A DNA stretch of 64,000 bases. It comes from Chryseobacterium formosense. GTDB taxonomy: Bacteria > Bacteroidota > Bacteroidia > Flavobacteriales > Weeksellaceae. The position numbers and the translations under genes are program-made. Where the stretch lies: NCBI RefSeq assembly GCF_900116415.1, contig NZ_FPAP01000005.1, positions 124,001 through 188,000 of the forward strand, written 5' to 3'. Each line of letters starts with the position of its first letter. Position 1 is the first letter of the stretch. Shown here piece after piece: positions 17,683 through 26,048 of the stretch. The notes beneath the pieces were generated by a model, which saw only the letters and a list, made by a program, of their open reading frames with translations, ran no database searches and was not told the origin of the DNA.

Positions 17683-17689
17683 ATATTTG
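17661..17689 (+). promoter_or_regulatory. promoter of the DUF2975-HTH operon
   Basis: TTG (17661-17663), 18 bp, TATATTTG (17682-17689): a full match to the Bacteroidota promoter. The predicted transcript start near 17696 leaves a leader of about 15 nt before the ATG at 17711. Confidence 0.7.
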
Positions 17690-17710
17690 CAATAATAAAA
17701 TATTTAGCAA

Positions 17711-18295
17711 ATGAAATTACTCGGACCAAAATCTATTTCTACAGGATTATCTTATTTATTCTTACTACTGTTTATCTTTCTGTTACTCCATACAATTTAT
17801 ATGACTTTTTTATTTGGAGTAAGCTATTACAACTATACCAACTCTGAACACTTATTACCTGAAGTCATTGAGATTGGAAAATCAAGAGGAAATCATCCGC
17901 CTCCGTTTGATGTTTACTTTATCTTCAAATATCCGTTTTCAAATCAGCAAATGATGATGGGGTTTTTCACCAAGCAAACGGTAATGTTTCATTCTTTTCA
18001 GAATATATTCTTCTGTCTATTTTTTTTGTTTTTGTATAAAATCTTTAATCATCTAAACAACCATAATCTTTTCACTGAAAAAATAATACAGCAGCTGAAA
18101 ATATTTTCTATTATTAATATTCTGTACGCCCCGCTCTATTTTTTCATTTGGGTGTATCTTTTTAATGCCAGTTTAGATGGCTCTATAATTATTACTTGCT
18201 TAATTTTCTTCTTTTTAGGAATTACAATGTATTTTACTTCTGCGTTTTTCAAAAAAGGTTACCAATTACAATCTGAAAATGATTTAACAATATAA
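17711..18295 (+). CDS. DUF2975 family membrane protein
   Basis: A 194-residue protein with four hydrophobic helices (near residues 13-37, 95-120, 125-150 and 155-180) and a short extracytoplasmic loop after the first. It matches DUF2975, a small integral-membrane family often encoded next to a YozG-type Cro/C1 regulator, as here. The function is unknown; a membrane sensor or partner of the regulator is an inference. Its last codons (QLQSENDLTI) and the bases after them are partly duplicated in the next small reading frame. Confidence 0.8.
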   Translation: MKLLGPKSISTGLSYLFLLLFIFLLLHTIYMTFLFGVSYYNYTNSEHLLPEVIEIGKSRGNHPPPFDVYFIFKYPFSNQQMMMGFFTKQTVMFHSFQNIFFCLFFLFLYKIFNHLNNHNLFTEKIIQQLKIFSIINILYAPLYFFIWVYLFNASLDGSIIITCLIFFFLGITMYFTSAFFKKGYQLQSENDLTI

Positions 18296-18298
18296 AAT

Positions 18299-18475
18299 AT
18301 GCCAATCATTTTAATCTGGATATATCTTTTAGATATAATTCTAAACTACACCATTTCTACAGTATGTTTTATCCTTTTGGGATTGTCTTACTTTGCAATC
18401 CTACTTTTAAAAAATTGGAATAAATTACAATCTGAAAACAATCTAAAAAAATTAAAATATGCCAATCATCATTAA
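18299..18475 (+). CDS. 58-residue membrane peptide, likely truncated DUF2975 duplicate
   Basis: Opens with MPIIL, the same first residues as the downstream HTH protein, continues as one hydrophobic helix (residues 2-38) and ends with 'NKLQSENNLKK', which mirrors the 'YQLQSENDL' end of the DUF2975 protein. The bases around both ends are direct repeats (TTACAATCTGAAAA and AAAATATGCCAATCAT). It therefore looks like a tandem duplication that kept only the end of a DUF2975 copy joined to the start of the HTH gene. It overlaps the HTH gene by 17 bp in another frame. Whether it is translated is unknown. Confidence 0.5.
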   Translation: MPIILIWIYLLDIILNYTISTVCFILLGLSYFAILLLKNWNKLQSENNLKKLKYANHH

Positions 18476-18665
18476 CGTAGACGTCATGTTGGCGAAAAGA
18501 AAAATGCAGTCTCAGGAACTTGCAGAGAAAATAGGAATTACACAGGCAAACCTTTCTATTTTAAAAACCGGAAAAGCAAAAGCATTGAAACTTTCAACAT
18601 TGGAAGCCATCTGTAAAATTCTCGATTGTCAACCGGGAGATCTTTTAGAGTACATAAAAGATTAA
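18459..18665 (+). CDS. Cro/C1-type HTH transcriptional regulator (YozG-like)
   Basis: A 68-residue protein made of little more than a HTH_XRE domain: 'LAEKIGITQANLSILKTGKA' is the helix-turn-helix and 'LEAICKILDCQPGDLLEY' is the closing helix pair typical of YozG-like regulators. It is the last gene of the DUF2975 operon. The perfect palindrome over the operon promoter is its probable binding site, giving autoregulation; that link is inferred. Confidence 0.88.
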   Translation: MPIIINVDVMLAKRKMQSQELAEKIGITQANLSILKTGKAKALKLSTLEAICKILDCQPGDLLEYIKD

Positions 18666-18745
18666 TAAAATTCTACATGAATTATCATTTTAGAAAAACG
18701 AACGAAATGGATTAATAATTAACAACATGAATCAAAAAATTTATT

Positions 18746-18753
18746 TAGCTTTG
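18746..18753 (+). promoter_or_regulatory. -7 element of the ankyrin gene
   Basis: TAGCTTTG, matching TAnnTTTG, 27 bp before the start codon at 18781; no clear -33 TTG was found. Confidence 0.45.
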
Positions 18754-18780
18754 TGTATTATTTAGATAAAATTGATATTT

Positions 18781-19215
18781 ATGAAAAAAATAATTACCAC
18801 AACTTTATTAATTGGATTTGTTGCTTTAACAAATTCAATCTATGCACAACAGGCAACAAAAGTTCAGCGTCAAGCAATACAAACAGATAATATTGAGACT
18901 TTCAAAAGTGCATTTACAAAAGCTGAGTATGACAAATGCATTGATATAAAGGAACGTTCATACACAATGTTGTCGTACAGTATCAGACATAACAGAAAGA
19001 ACATTACCAACTTTTTACTTGCAAATAATTCTGATGTTAATAAAGCTTGTAAAGGACTAACTCCTTTAATGGTTGCAGCAACATACGGAGAAACTGAAGC
19101 AGCAAAATTACTTCTAAAAAAAGGAGCGAATAAAAATGCAAAAGATCTTAACGGGAAAACAGCAAAAGATTACGCTACAGAAAATAAACAGACTGCAACA
19201 GCTGCAATTCTGTAA
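18781..19215 (+). CDS. exported ankyrin-repeat protein
   Basis: A 144-residue protein with a signal peptide (cut after NSIYA near residue 21) and then ankyrin repeats. The clearest reads 'GLTPLMVAATYGETEAAKLL' and continues with LKKGANKNAKDLNGKTAKDYA; an earlier degenerate repeat has 'YTMLSYSIRHNRKNITNFLL'. Ankyrin repeats bind other proteins; the partner, presumably periplasmic, is unknown. The ATG at 18781 fits the signal peptide. It is monocistronic, with a promoter element and a UUCG hairpin terminator. Confidence 0.85.
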   Translation: MKKIITTTLLIGFVALTNSIYAQQATKVQRQAIQTDNIETFKSAFTKAEYDKCIDIKERSYTMLSYSIRHNRKNITNFLLANNSDVNKACKGLTPLMVAATYGETEAAKLLLKKGANKNAKDLNGKTAKDYATENKQTATAAIL

Positions 19216-19236
19216 AAAATTCTGTAAATAATATTT

Positions 19237-19261
19237 AAAACTTCCTTCGGGGAGTTTTTTT
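19237..19261 (+). terminator. intrinsic terminator after the ankyrin gene
   Basis: AAAACTTCC-TTCG-GGGAGTTTT followed by a T-run, 22 bp past the stop codon. Confidence 0.85.
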
Positions 19262-19292
19262 GTTTATAAACCCTTCAAAAATATTATCTTTG
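19260..19292 (+). promoter_or_regulatory. promoter of aspS
   Basis: TTG (19260-19262), 22 bp, TATCTTTG (19285-19292). The TTG overlaps the T-run of the preceding terminator. The leader up to ATG 19341 carries short AATTTCAAA repeats. Confidence 0.6.
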
Positions 19293-19340
19293 CAACTGCA
19301 AATTTCAAATTTCAAACGTACAATTTCAAATAAATTTAAA

Positions 19341-21095
19341 ATGTTTCGATCGCACACAAACGGAGAATTATCTCTTCAACATCTTAATGAAGAAGTTACA
19401 CTTTCAGGATGGGTACAAACCATTCGTGATAAAGGATTTATGATTTGGATAGATCTTCGAGATCGTTACGGAATTACTCAGTTGGTTTTTGATCAGGACC
19501 GTTCTACAGCGGAATTGATGGAAAATGCAAAAAAACTGGGACGTGAATTTGTAATTCAGGTTACAGGAAAGGTAATTGAAAGAGTAAGCAAAAACCCCAA
19601 TATTCCAACAGGAGAAATTGAAATTTTAGTTAAAAAATTAGAAGTTCTTAATGAATCTCAGCTTCCGCCTTTCACGATTGAAGATGAAACGGACGGTGGG
19701 GAAGAATTAAGAATGAAATACCGTTATCTGGATATCAGAAGAGCTCCGGTAAGAGATAAACTGATCTTCCGTCACAAAATGGCGCAGAAAGTAAGAAATT
19801 ATCTTTCAGACGAAGGATTTATCGAAGTGGAAACTCCGGTTTTAATCAAATCTACACCGGAAGGAGCGAGAGACTTCGTAGTTCCAAGCAGAATGAATCC
19901 GGGACAGTTTTACGCATTGCCACAATCTCCACAAACTTTCAAACAATTGTTGATGGTGGGTGGAATGGATAAGTATTTCCAGATTGTAAAATGTTTCCGT
20001 GATGAGGATTTAAGAGCCGACAGACAGCCGGAATTTACACAAATCGACTGTGAAATGGCTTTTGTAGAGCAGGAAGACGTGATGAATGTGTTTGAAGGAA
20101 TGACGAAAACGTTGATCAAAGACATTACAGGTCAGGAATTCGGAGCATTTCCAAGAATGACATTCGCAGATGCGATGCAGAAATACGGAAACGACAAACC
20201 GGACATCCGTTTCGGAATGGAGTTCGTAGAATTAAACGATTTAGTAAAAGGAAAAGATTTCAAAATATTTGATGAAGCAGAATTGGTTGTTGGAATTAAT
20301 GTTGAAGGATGTGCAGATTATACAAGAAAACAGATCGATGAGCTTGTTGATTGGGTTAAAAGACCACAAATCGGAGCTTCAGGAATGGTTTGGGCTAAAT
20401 TCCAGAATGATGGGGTGAAAACTTCTTCTGTGAATAAATTCTACAACGAGGAAGACTTAGCTAAAATCATCGAAAAATTCGGAGCGAAAGAAGGCGATTT
20501 AATGTTGATTCTTTCAGGAAACGAGCACAAAGTAAGAACTCAGCTTTCTGCGTTGAGAATGGAGCTTGGAAACCGTTTGGGATTAAGAAAAGGCGACGTT
20601 TTCGCACCACTTTGGGTTGTAGATTTCCCATTATTGGAATTTGACGAAGAAAGCGGACGTTACCATGCAATGCACCACCCTTTCACCTCTCCAAAACCAG
20701 AAGATATTCATTTATTGGAAACTGATCCGGGAAAAGCAAGAGCTAACGCTTACGATATGGTTCTTAACGGAAATGAAATCGGTGGAGGTTCTATCAGAAT
20801 TTTCGATAAAGATTTACAATCAAGAATGTTTGATTTATTAGGATTCTCGAAAGAAGAAGCAGAAGCTCAGTTCGGATTCTTAATGAACGCCTTCAAATAC
20901 GGAGCTCCGCCTCACGGTGGTCTGGCTTTCGGATTTGACCGTTTGGTGGCAATTTTGGACGGAAACGAGGTGATCAGAGATTATATTGCTTTCCCTAAAA
21001 ATAATTCGGGACGAGATGTGATGATTGATGCGCCTTCTTCAATTGCTGATGAACAGCTCGATGAATTGGAATTGCAATTAAATTTAAAAGCATAA
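19341..21095 (+). CDS. aspS: aspartate--tRNA ligase
   Basis: Charges tRNA-Asp with aspartate. The 584-residue protein has an N-terminal OB-fold anticodon domain ('LSGWVQTIRDKGFMIWIDLR' in part), class II motif 2 ('FRDEDLRADRQPEFTQID'), a GAD insert and motif 3 ('GGLAFGFDRLVAILDG'), which is the bacterial AspRS layout. ATG 19341 (MFRSHTNGEL) is chosen over the open frame to 19260 because that longer frame runs through the promoter. Whether it is discriminating (Asp only) or also charges tRNA-Asn is not decided here. A terminator follows. Confidence 0.96.
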   Translation: MFRSHTNGELSLQHLNEEVTLSGWVQTIRDKGFMIWIDLRDRYGITQLVFDQDRSTAELMENAKKLGREFVIQVTGKVIERVSKNPNIPTGEIEILVKKLEVLNESQLPPFTIEDETDGGEELRMKYRYLDIRRAPVRDKLIFRHKMAQKVRNYLSDEGFIEVETPVLIKSTPEGARDFVVPSRMNPGQFYALPQSPQTFKQLLMVGGMDKYFQIVKCFRDEDLRADRQPEFTQIDCEMAFVEQEDVMNVFEGMTKTLIKDITGQEFGAFPRMTFADAMQKYGNDKPDIRFGMEFVELNDLVKGKDFKIFDEAELVVGINVEGCADYTRKQIDELVDWVKRPQIGASGMVWAKFQNDGVKTSSVNKFYNEEDLAKIIEKFGAKEGDLMLILSGNEHKVRTQLSALRMELGNRLGLRKGDVFAPLWVVDFPLLEFDEESGRYHAMHHPFTSPKPEDIHLLETDPGKARANAYDMVLNGNEIGGGSIRIFDKDLQSRMFDLLGFSKEEAEAQFGFLMNAFKYGAPPHGGLAFGFDRLVAILDGNEVIRDYIAFPKNNSGRDVMIDAPSSIADEQLDELELQLNLKA

Positions 21096-21100
21096 ATTAG

Positions 21101-21128
21101 AAGCGGAGATTTTTTCTCCGCTTTTTAT
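21101..21128 (+). terminator. intrinsic terminator after aspS
   Basis: AAGCGGAGA, T-rich loop, TCTCCGCTT and a T-run, 5 bp past the stop codon. Confidence 0.88.
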
Positions 21129-21141
21129 TTTAAAACAAATC

Positions 21142-21687
21142 ATGAACAAAGAAATTCTTACCTACAACACTCCAAATTCAGAACAAATTTTGAGAAAAAT
21201 AAACCAATATGAGTTCAAACGACAATGGAAAAACAATCTAAATAAAAATAACAGAAATCTTATTTATGGAGTATTATCCCTTTTAGCTGGGATTTTACTC
21301 TACTGTTTAAAAGATTTTGGGTTTGCAGGTTTCTTTTTCGGCTTTTCTTTGGCCACAATTTCAACCTATTTTAATTATCGCTCTCAGTTTAGAAACTATA
21401 AAAAAGTTTTTCAGGAAAAATTAAATCATGAAATTAATCGTATAAATACAAATTCAAAAGACGTTATCTGGGAATTTACCCCATCACACTTTTCTTTTAA
21501 AAACTACAAATCTGAATTTAAATTCCTTTGGAGCGAAATTACCTATTGCATTCTTGATGATCAATATCTCTACATCAATGCTTCCTCAATTATAAATTTT
21601 ATTTTAGATAAAGCCAATCTTGATGAAGAAAATATGAATAAAACTATCAAATACCTTGAAAAATATTCACGTTTTAAAGAAGTTTAA
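21142..21687 (+). CDS. YcxB-like membrane protein
   Basis: A 181-residue protein with two adjacent hydrophobic helices (about residues 41-75) and a cytoplasmic-looking C-terminal domain 'WEFTPSHFSFKNYKSEFKF' followed by 'LWSEITYCILDDQYLYI', which fits the YcxB-like C-terminal domain. The function of that family is unknown. It lies between the aspS terminator and the Ku gene with 70 bp to the latter; it may be co-transcribed with ku but nothing links them functionally. Confidence 0.7.
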   Translation: MNKEILTYNTPNSEQILRKINQYEFKRQWKNNLNKNNRNLIYGVLSLLAGILLYCLKDFGFAGFFFGFSLATISTYFNYRSQFRNYKKVFQEKLNHEINRINTNSKDVIWEFTPSHFSFKNYKSEFKFLWSEITYCILDDQYLYINASSIINFILDKANLDEENMNKTIKYLEKYSRFKEV

Positions 21688-21757
21688 TTCATACTACATT
21701 TAAATAATCTTTTCCTCACGGCACAATCATTGTATTTTTCACATAAAATAAAGAACA

Positions 21758-22543
21758 ATGAAAGCAATCTGGAACGGCGCCATTGGTTTTGGTTTAGTCA
21801 ATATTCCTGTGAAGATTTATTCTGCGACAGAAACCAGCAAATTGGATCTGGATATGCTGGATAAATCTGATTATTCAAATATTAAATTCAAAAGAGTCAA
21901 CGAAAAAACCGGCAAAGAAGTAAAATGGGAAAACATTGTGAAAGGTTATCTCATGGACGATAAATATATTGTTTTGGATGAAGATGATTATGCTGCTGCA
22001 AGTCCTGAAAAGTCAAAAATACTGTCGATTGATCAATTTGTAAAAGAAGTTGAGGTTGATTCTGTTTATTTTGAAAACCCATATTATCTCGAGCCACAGA
22101 AAAACGGTGAAAGTGCATACCGGCTTTTGCTGAATGCTTTGGCTAAAACTAAAATGGTAGGTGTCGGAACCTTCGTACTTCGTGACAGCGAAGCCATTGG
22201 TCTGATTCGACCTTACAACGATGATGTTTTAGTTTTAAACCGATTACGATTTGCCCAGGAAATCAGAGATTACAAAGACCTTAAAATTCCAACTAAAAAA
22301 GCTCCAAAACCTGCCGAACTGAAAATGGCGATTAATCTTATAGAACAGCTTTCTCAGGAATTCGATCCTGAAATGTATAAAGACACCTACTCCGAATCTC
22401 TGCTTAAAATTATTAAGAAAAAAGCAAAAGGTAAGAGTGTAAAAACCAAAAAGACAGCTCCTGCAAAAGAAGGCAAAGTGATTGATTTAATGGCGCAGTT
22501 AAAGGCCAGTTTACAAAGTCCAAAATCTAAAACCGCTTCTTGA
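21758..22543 (+). CDS. ku: non-homologous end-joining protein Ku
   Basis: Bacterial Ku homodimer that rings broken DNA ends and recruits LigD. The N-terminus 'KAIWNGAIGFGLVNIPVKIY' is the hallmark of the family; the beta-barrel core follows, with 'VGVGTFVLRDSEAIGLIRP' and 'LNRLRFAQEIRD'. The 261 residues end in a Lys-rich tail that in other Ku proteins binds DNA and LigD. Its stop codon overlaps the ligD start (TGATG), so the two are translationally coupled. The partner gene is frameshifted in this sequence. Confidence 0.95.
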   Translation: MKAIWNGAIGFGLVNIPVKIYSATETSKLDLDMLDKSDYSNIKFKRVNEKTGKEVKWENIVKGYLMDDKYIVLDEDDYAAASPEKSKILSIDQFVKEVEVDSVYFENPYYLEPQKNGESAYRLLLNALAKTKMVGVGTFVLRDSEAIGLIRPYNDDVLVLNRLRFAQEIRDYKDLKIPTKKAPKPAELKMAINLIEQLSQEFDPEMYKDTYSESLLKIIKKKAKGKSVKTKKTAPAKEGKVIDLMAQLKASLQSPKSKTAS

Positions 22544-23145
22544 TGGCTCTGAAAGATTATAACGACAAAAGGAAATTCGACGAAACAAGCGAACCAAAAG
22601 GAGAAACAAAAAAGAGCAAAGACCAGCTTATTTTTGTCATTCAAAGGCATGCTGCATCGAGATTGCATTACGATTTTCGTCTTGAAATGGAGGGAGTCTT
22701 GAAAAGCTGGGCAGTTCCGAAAGGTCCATCTTTAAATCCCGACGATAAACGTCTCGCCATGATGGTGGAAGATCATCCGTATGATTACAAAGATTTTGAA
22801 GGAAATATTCCCGAAGGAAATTATGGAGCCGGACAAGTTGAAGTCTGGGACAGTGGGACATATGAGCCTTTAGATAATACCTCAAAAATTTCAGATGAAA
22901 AAGAATTGCTGAAAGAACTAAAAGCCGGTTCTTTAAAATTTATCCTTCATGGTAAAAAACTAAAAGGTGAATTTGCTTTAGTTAAAATGAAAAATGCTGA
23001 AAATAATGCATGGCTTCTCATTAAACACAAAGATAAATTTGCAAAAGATGAATATGATGCAGAAGAGAACACTGCAAAAAATTCTTCAGTAACCAAATTT
23101 TTAGAGGAAAAAAAAAGCCTAAAAAGCAGCAAAAAGAAGTCATAA
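22543..23145 (+). CDS. ligD: DNA ligase D, N-terminal 3'-phosphoesterase part (frameshifted)
   Basis: The first 200 residues of LigD, holding the 3'-phosphoesterase (PE) domain that trims 3'-phosphates and ribonucleotides at broken ends. Catalytic candidates are visible in 'QRHAASRLHYDFRLEMEG' (His36, His42, Asp44, Arg46) and 'VEDHPYDYKDFEG'. The ATG at 22543 overlaps the ku stop. The frame ends early at TAA 23143-23145, after a run of nine A at 23108-23116. With ten A the frame would run on through 'KKPKKQQKEVISSDTKPKF' into the ligase domain, restoring an 851-residue protein. Confidence 0.9.
   Translation: MALKDYNDKRKFDETSEPKGETKKSKDQLIFVIQRHAASRLHYDFRLEMEGVLKSWAVPKGPSLNPDDKRLAMMVEDHPYDYKDFEGNIPEGNYGAGQVEVWDSGTYEPLDNTSKISDEKELLKELKAGSLKFILHGKKLKGEFALVKMKNAENNAWLLIKHKDKFAKDEYDAEENTAKNSSVTKFLEEKKSLKSSKKKS
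23108..23116 (+). other. A9 homopolymer, site of the ligD frameshift
   Basis: Nine consecutive A after GAGG. One extra A would fuse the two ligD reading frames; one fewer would give an immediate stop (GCC TAA). Such runs are prone to replication or transcriptional slippage and to sequencing error. Confidence 0.85.
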
Positions 23146-23222
23146 GCTCAGATACGAAGCCCAAATTTCAGCGGTTTAATTCTTTAGTTGACGAAAAGAA
23201 ATTAAAAAGCTTTATCAAACCG

Positions 23223-25097
23223 ATGCTTGCAAAACCTCACGACAAAGCATTTGATGATGAAGACTGGCTTTTCGAAATAAAGTGGGATGGTTACCGTGCC
23301 ATTGCTGATCTCAGTAAAAAACAGTCGTTATTCTATTCCCGAAACGGGATTTCCTTTTTATCCAAATTCAACAAAGTTGCAGAAGATTTCGACAATCAAA
23401 AACACAAAATGATTCTCGACGGAGAAATTGTTGCTTATGATGAAAACGGAAAGCCTAGCTTTCAAATGCTACAACAGATTGGTGACAATCCCGACTTAGC
23501 TTTAACCTATCAGGTTTTTGATTTGCTTTGGCTGAATGGTCATTCTACTAAAGAACTTCCTTTAATTCAGAGAAAAGAATTGCTGAAAGATGCTCTCGTT
23601 GAGACCGACATTATCAAATATTGTGATCACATCACGGAAAAAGGCATCGATTTTTTTAATCAGATGAAAAAAATGGAACTTGAGGGGATGATTGCGAAAA
23701 AATCTGACAGTATTTATAGCGAAAATCACCGAAGTTTCGATTGGCTCAAAATAAAATTTACCAATACCGAAGAAGCAATCATCTGTGGGTTTACAGAACC
23801 ACGCGGTTCAAGAGAAGGTTTCGGAGCATTGATTTTAGGAAAATATATAGACGGAAAACTGATTTATGCAGGGCATACAGGAACCGGATTCAATCGTGAA
23901 TTGATTCATGAAGTTCTTGAAAAATTAAAAAAATTGATCATCAAAACTTCTCCATTCGAAAATAAGCCAAAAACCAATATGCCGGTAACTTGGACGAAGC
24001 CTGAACTGGTTTGCGAAATAAAATTCTCAGAAATTACCAAAGACGGAATTTTCCGCCACCCTGTTTTTGTAACAATACGTGAAGACAAAGAGCCAAAAGA
24101 AGTAAAAACTTCGTCAACAGAACTAAAAAATACACCAAAATCGAAACTTATGAAAACGAGCAGTCGTTCAAAAAATTCAGATTCAGACAAAGAAATTACT
24201 CTAAACCGTCATAAAGTAAAATTGACAAATCAGGATAAAATTTATTTTCCGAAAGACAACATTACCAAAGGTGATGTGATAGCATATTATCAGTCAGTTG
24301 CTGAATATATTTTGCCACACCTTAAAAACCGTCCGCTTTCTTTAAATCGCTTTCCGAATGGGATTGAAGAACAAGGTTTTTATCAAAAAGATGCAGGAGA
24401 CAGCATTCCGGATTGGGTTAAAACAACACAGGTGTTTTCAGATTCTACCGATAAAAATATCGATTATATCTACTGCAATGATAAAGCGGCATTGGCTTAT
24501 CTGAATAATTTAGGTTGTATCGACCTCAATCCGTGGAACTCTTCACTTCCCGATTTGGATCATCCCGATTTTTTGGTTTTAGATCTCGATCCTTCGAAAA
24601 AAAATACGTTTGATGATGTGATTGAAACGGCTTTGCAAGTAAACGAAGTTTTAAAAACCATCAAAATTGACGGTTATTGTAAAACTTCCGGAAGTACGGG
24701 AATTCACGTTTACATTCCGATGGGTGGTAAATATGATTTTGACCAGGTAAAAGATTTTGCCCATATTTTAATGAAACAGGTTCATGACCGACTACCCAAA
24801 ATTACCACTTTAGAAAGAAGCCTACAGAAACGTGACGATAAAAAAATCTATCTTGATTATCTTCAAAACCGTACCGGACAAACTTTGGCAAGTGTCTACA
24901 GTTTACGACCGAAAGAAGGAGCCTCTGTTTCGATGCCTTTAGAATGGGATGAAGTAAAAAAAGGCTTGAGACCGACTGATTTCAATATTCATAATGCTTT
25001 GGAAAGAATTAAGGAGAAAGGAGATTTGTTTAAAGCTGTTTTGGGAAAAGGGATTGATATGATGAAGACGTTGGAATTGTTGGAAGGATTAGATTGA
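23223..25097 (+). CDS. ligD: DNA ligase D, ligase and polymerase parts (frameshifted)
   Basis: Downstream 624 residues of LigD, in a frame different from the N-terminal part. The ATP-dependent ligase domain comes first: the adenylation motif 'FEIKWDGYRAIADL' supplies the nucleotidyl Lys, and 'EGMIAKK' and 'WLKIKF' are later ligase motifs. The polymerase/primase domain follows, with 'DFLVLDLDPSKK' (catalytic Asp pair) and 'KTSGSTGIHVYIPMGG'. The order PE-ligase-polymerase is common in LigD of Bacteroidota. Coding sequence continues upstream of ATG 23223 to the A9 run, so this ATG is probably not a real start. The piece could be expressed only through slippage or re-initiation. Confidence 0.88.
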   Translation: MLAKPHDKAFDDEDWLFEIKWDGYRAIADLSKKQSLFYSRNGISFLSKFNKVAEDFDNQKHKMILDGEIVAYDENGKPSFQMLQQIGDNPDLALTYQVFDLLWLNGHSTKELPLIQRKELLKDALVETDIIKYCDHITEKGIDFFNQMKKMELEGMIAKKSDSIYSENHRSFDWLKIKFTNTEEAIICGFTEPRGSREGFGALILGKYIDGKLIYAGHTGTGFNRELIHEVLEKLKKLIIKTSPFENKPKTNMPVTWTKPELVCEIKFSEITKDGIFRHPVFVTIREDKEPKEVKTSSTELKNTPKSKLMKTSSRSKNSDSDKEITLNRHKVKLTNQDKIYFPKDNITKGDVIAYYQSVAEYILPHLKNRPLSLNRFPNGIEEQGFYQKDAGDSIPDWVKTTQVFSDSTDKNIDYIYCNDKAALAYLNNLGCIDLNPWNSSLPDLDHPDFLVLDLDPSKKNTFDDVIETALQVNEVLKTIKIDGYCKTSGSTGIHVYIPMGGKYDFDQVKDFAHILMKQVHDRLPKITTLERSLQKRDDKKIYLDYLQNRTGQTLASVYSLRPKEGASVSMPLEWDEVKKGLRPTDFNIHNALERIKEKGDLFKAVLGKGIDMMKTLELLEGLD

Positions 25098-25134
25098 TGT
25101 TCGCAAATAATAACAATTTGTTTTTTATAGTATG

Positions 25135-25215
25135 TTTGTCATTCTGAAAGAATCTAAGCAAGAATTGCTATCTTACTTCTCTAATGCTATGTTGAGATCC
25201 CTACGGGATGACAAA
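25135..25215. repeat. intergenic imperfect palindrome, copy 1
   Basis: TTTGTCAT at 25135-25142 pairs with ATGACAAA at 25208-25215; inside are CTGAAAGAATCT and GAGATCCCTACGGG. A related element lies at 26049-26138. This type (GTCATTCTGAAnGAATCT ... GATGAC) resembles dispersed intergenic repeats of flavobacteria. Confidence 0.55.
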
Positions 25216-25244
25216 CTGACCGCTGATTAACCAAAAATAGATAA

Positions 25245-25976
25245 TTACGGAAGTTTCGCCACCAAACTCTCCGGCAACATTTTTAAAATCAAATAAATTA
25301 TTTTCCATTTAAAATTGGGAACTATGGTAAAAGAATTCCTGGCGTTTACAATAAATTTTGCTACATAATCCGGCTCCATCATTAAAGATTCATTCAACTG
25401 TAAACCTTCATTAATTTTTGTTCGAATATAACCAATGACCAACGCGTTGACTTTTATATTTCTTGAAGCTAATTCCTGTCTCAAACCGGCCAAGTAAGTG
25501 GTAAAAGCCGCTTTTGTACTTCCATAAACGAAATTACTTTTCCGTCCACGAACTCCCGAAAGAGAAGATAATCCGATAATCCTTTCTAAATTTTTGTTGT
25601 TTTGATCCGTTGCAATAATATTGAGTATAGAAACCGCTCCCATATAATTGACCAACATCATTTGTTGAGTTCCTTTGAAGTCTCGCAAAGCTTTTTCATT
25701 ATCCACTAAAAAACCGGCAGCATAAACAACAATATGAGGTTTTATGGGAAGTTCATCATAAAATTTTTGGTGAGAATCAAAATCAACAGAATCAAAACTT
25801 AAAATCGTAACTTTTGACTGAAGATTACTTTGCTGAACAAATTCTTCCAGAGATTGTATATTTCTGGAAGCTGCAATAACAGAAAAATCTTTTTCGATGT
25901 ATTGTTTGATACATTGTTTCGCAACGTCAGAATTTGCACCGAGAATGAGAACGTTTTTGTTTGTGTTTTGATTCAT
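25245..25976 (-). CDS. SDR family NAD(P)-dependent oxidoreductase
   Basis: A 243-residue short-chain dehydrogenase. The N-terminal nucleotide-binding motif is 'VLILGANSDVAKQCI' (a variant of TGxxxGIG), 'YAAGFLVDN' takes the place of NAAG, and the catalytic triad is in 'GLSSLSGVRGRKSNFVYGSTKAA' (Ser, then YxxxK; shown in outline). ATG 25974-25976 (MNQNTNKN) is chosen; an open extension upstream to 26084 has no family similarity and runs into a repeat. The substrate is unknown. The gene stands alone between two palindromic repeats. Confidence 0.85.
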   Translation of the reverse strand: MNQNTNKNVLILGANSDVAKQCIKQYIEKDFSVIAASRNIQSLEEFVQQSNLQSKVTILSFDSVDFDSHQKFYDELPIKPHIVVYAAGFLVDNEKALRDFKGTQQMMLVNYMGAVSILNIIATDQNNKNLERIIGLSSLSGVRGRKSNFVYGSTKAAFTTYLAGLRQELASRNIKVNALVIGYIRTKINEGLQLNESLMMEPDYVAKFIVNARNSFTIVPNFKWKIIYLILKMLPESLVAKLP

Positions 25977-26048
25977 GGGGCAAAGATATTTTTTTAATTT
26001 CTTAAACGCTAATTTCACGAATATTTTCACAAATAACACGAACGTTTC

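Noticed and set aside
23223..23225. ATG 23223 as the true start of an independent ligase gene
   Set aside because: The frame is coding upstream of it back to the A9 run and the PE domain is always joined in close relatives, so a frameshift explains it better.
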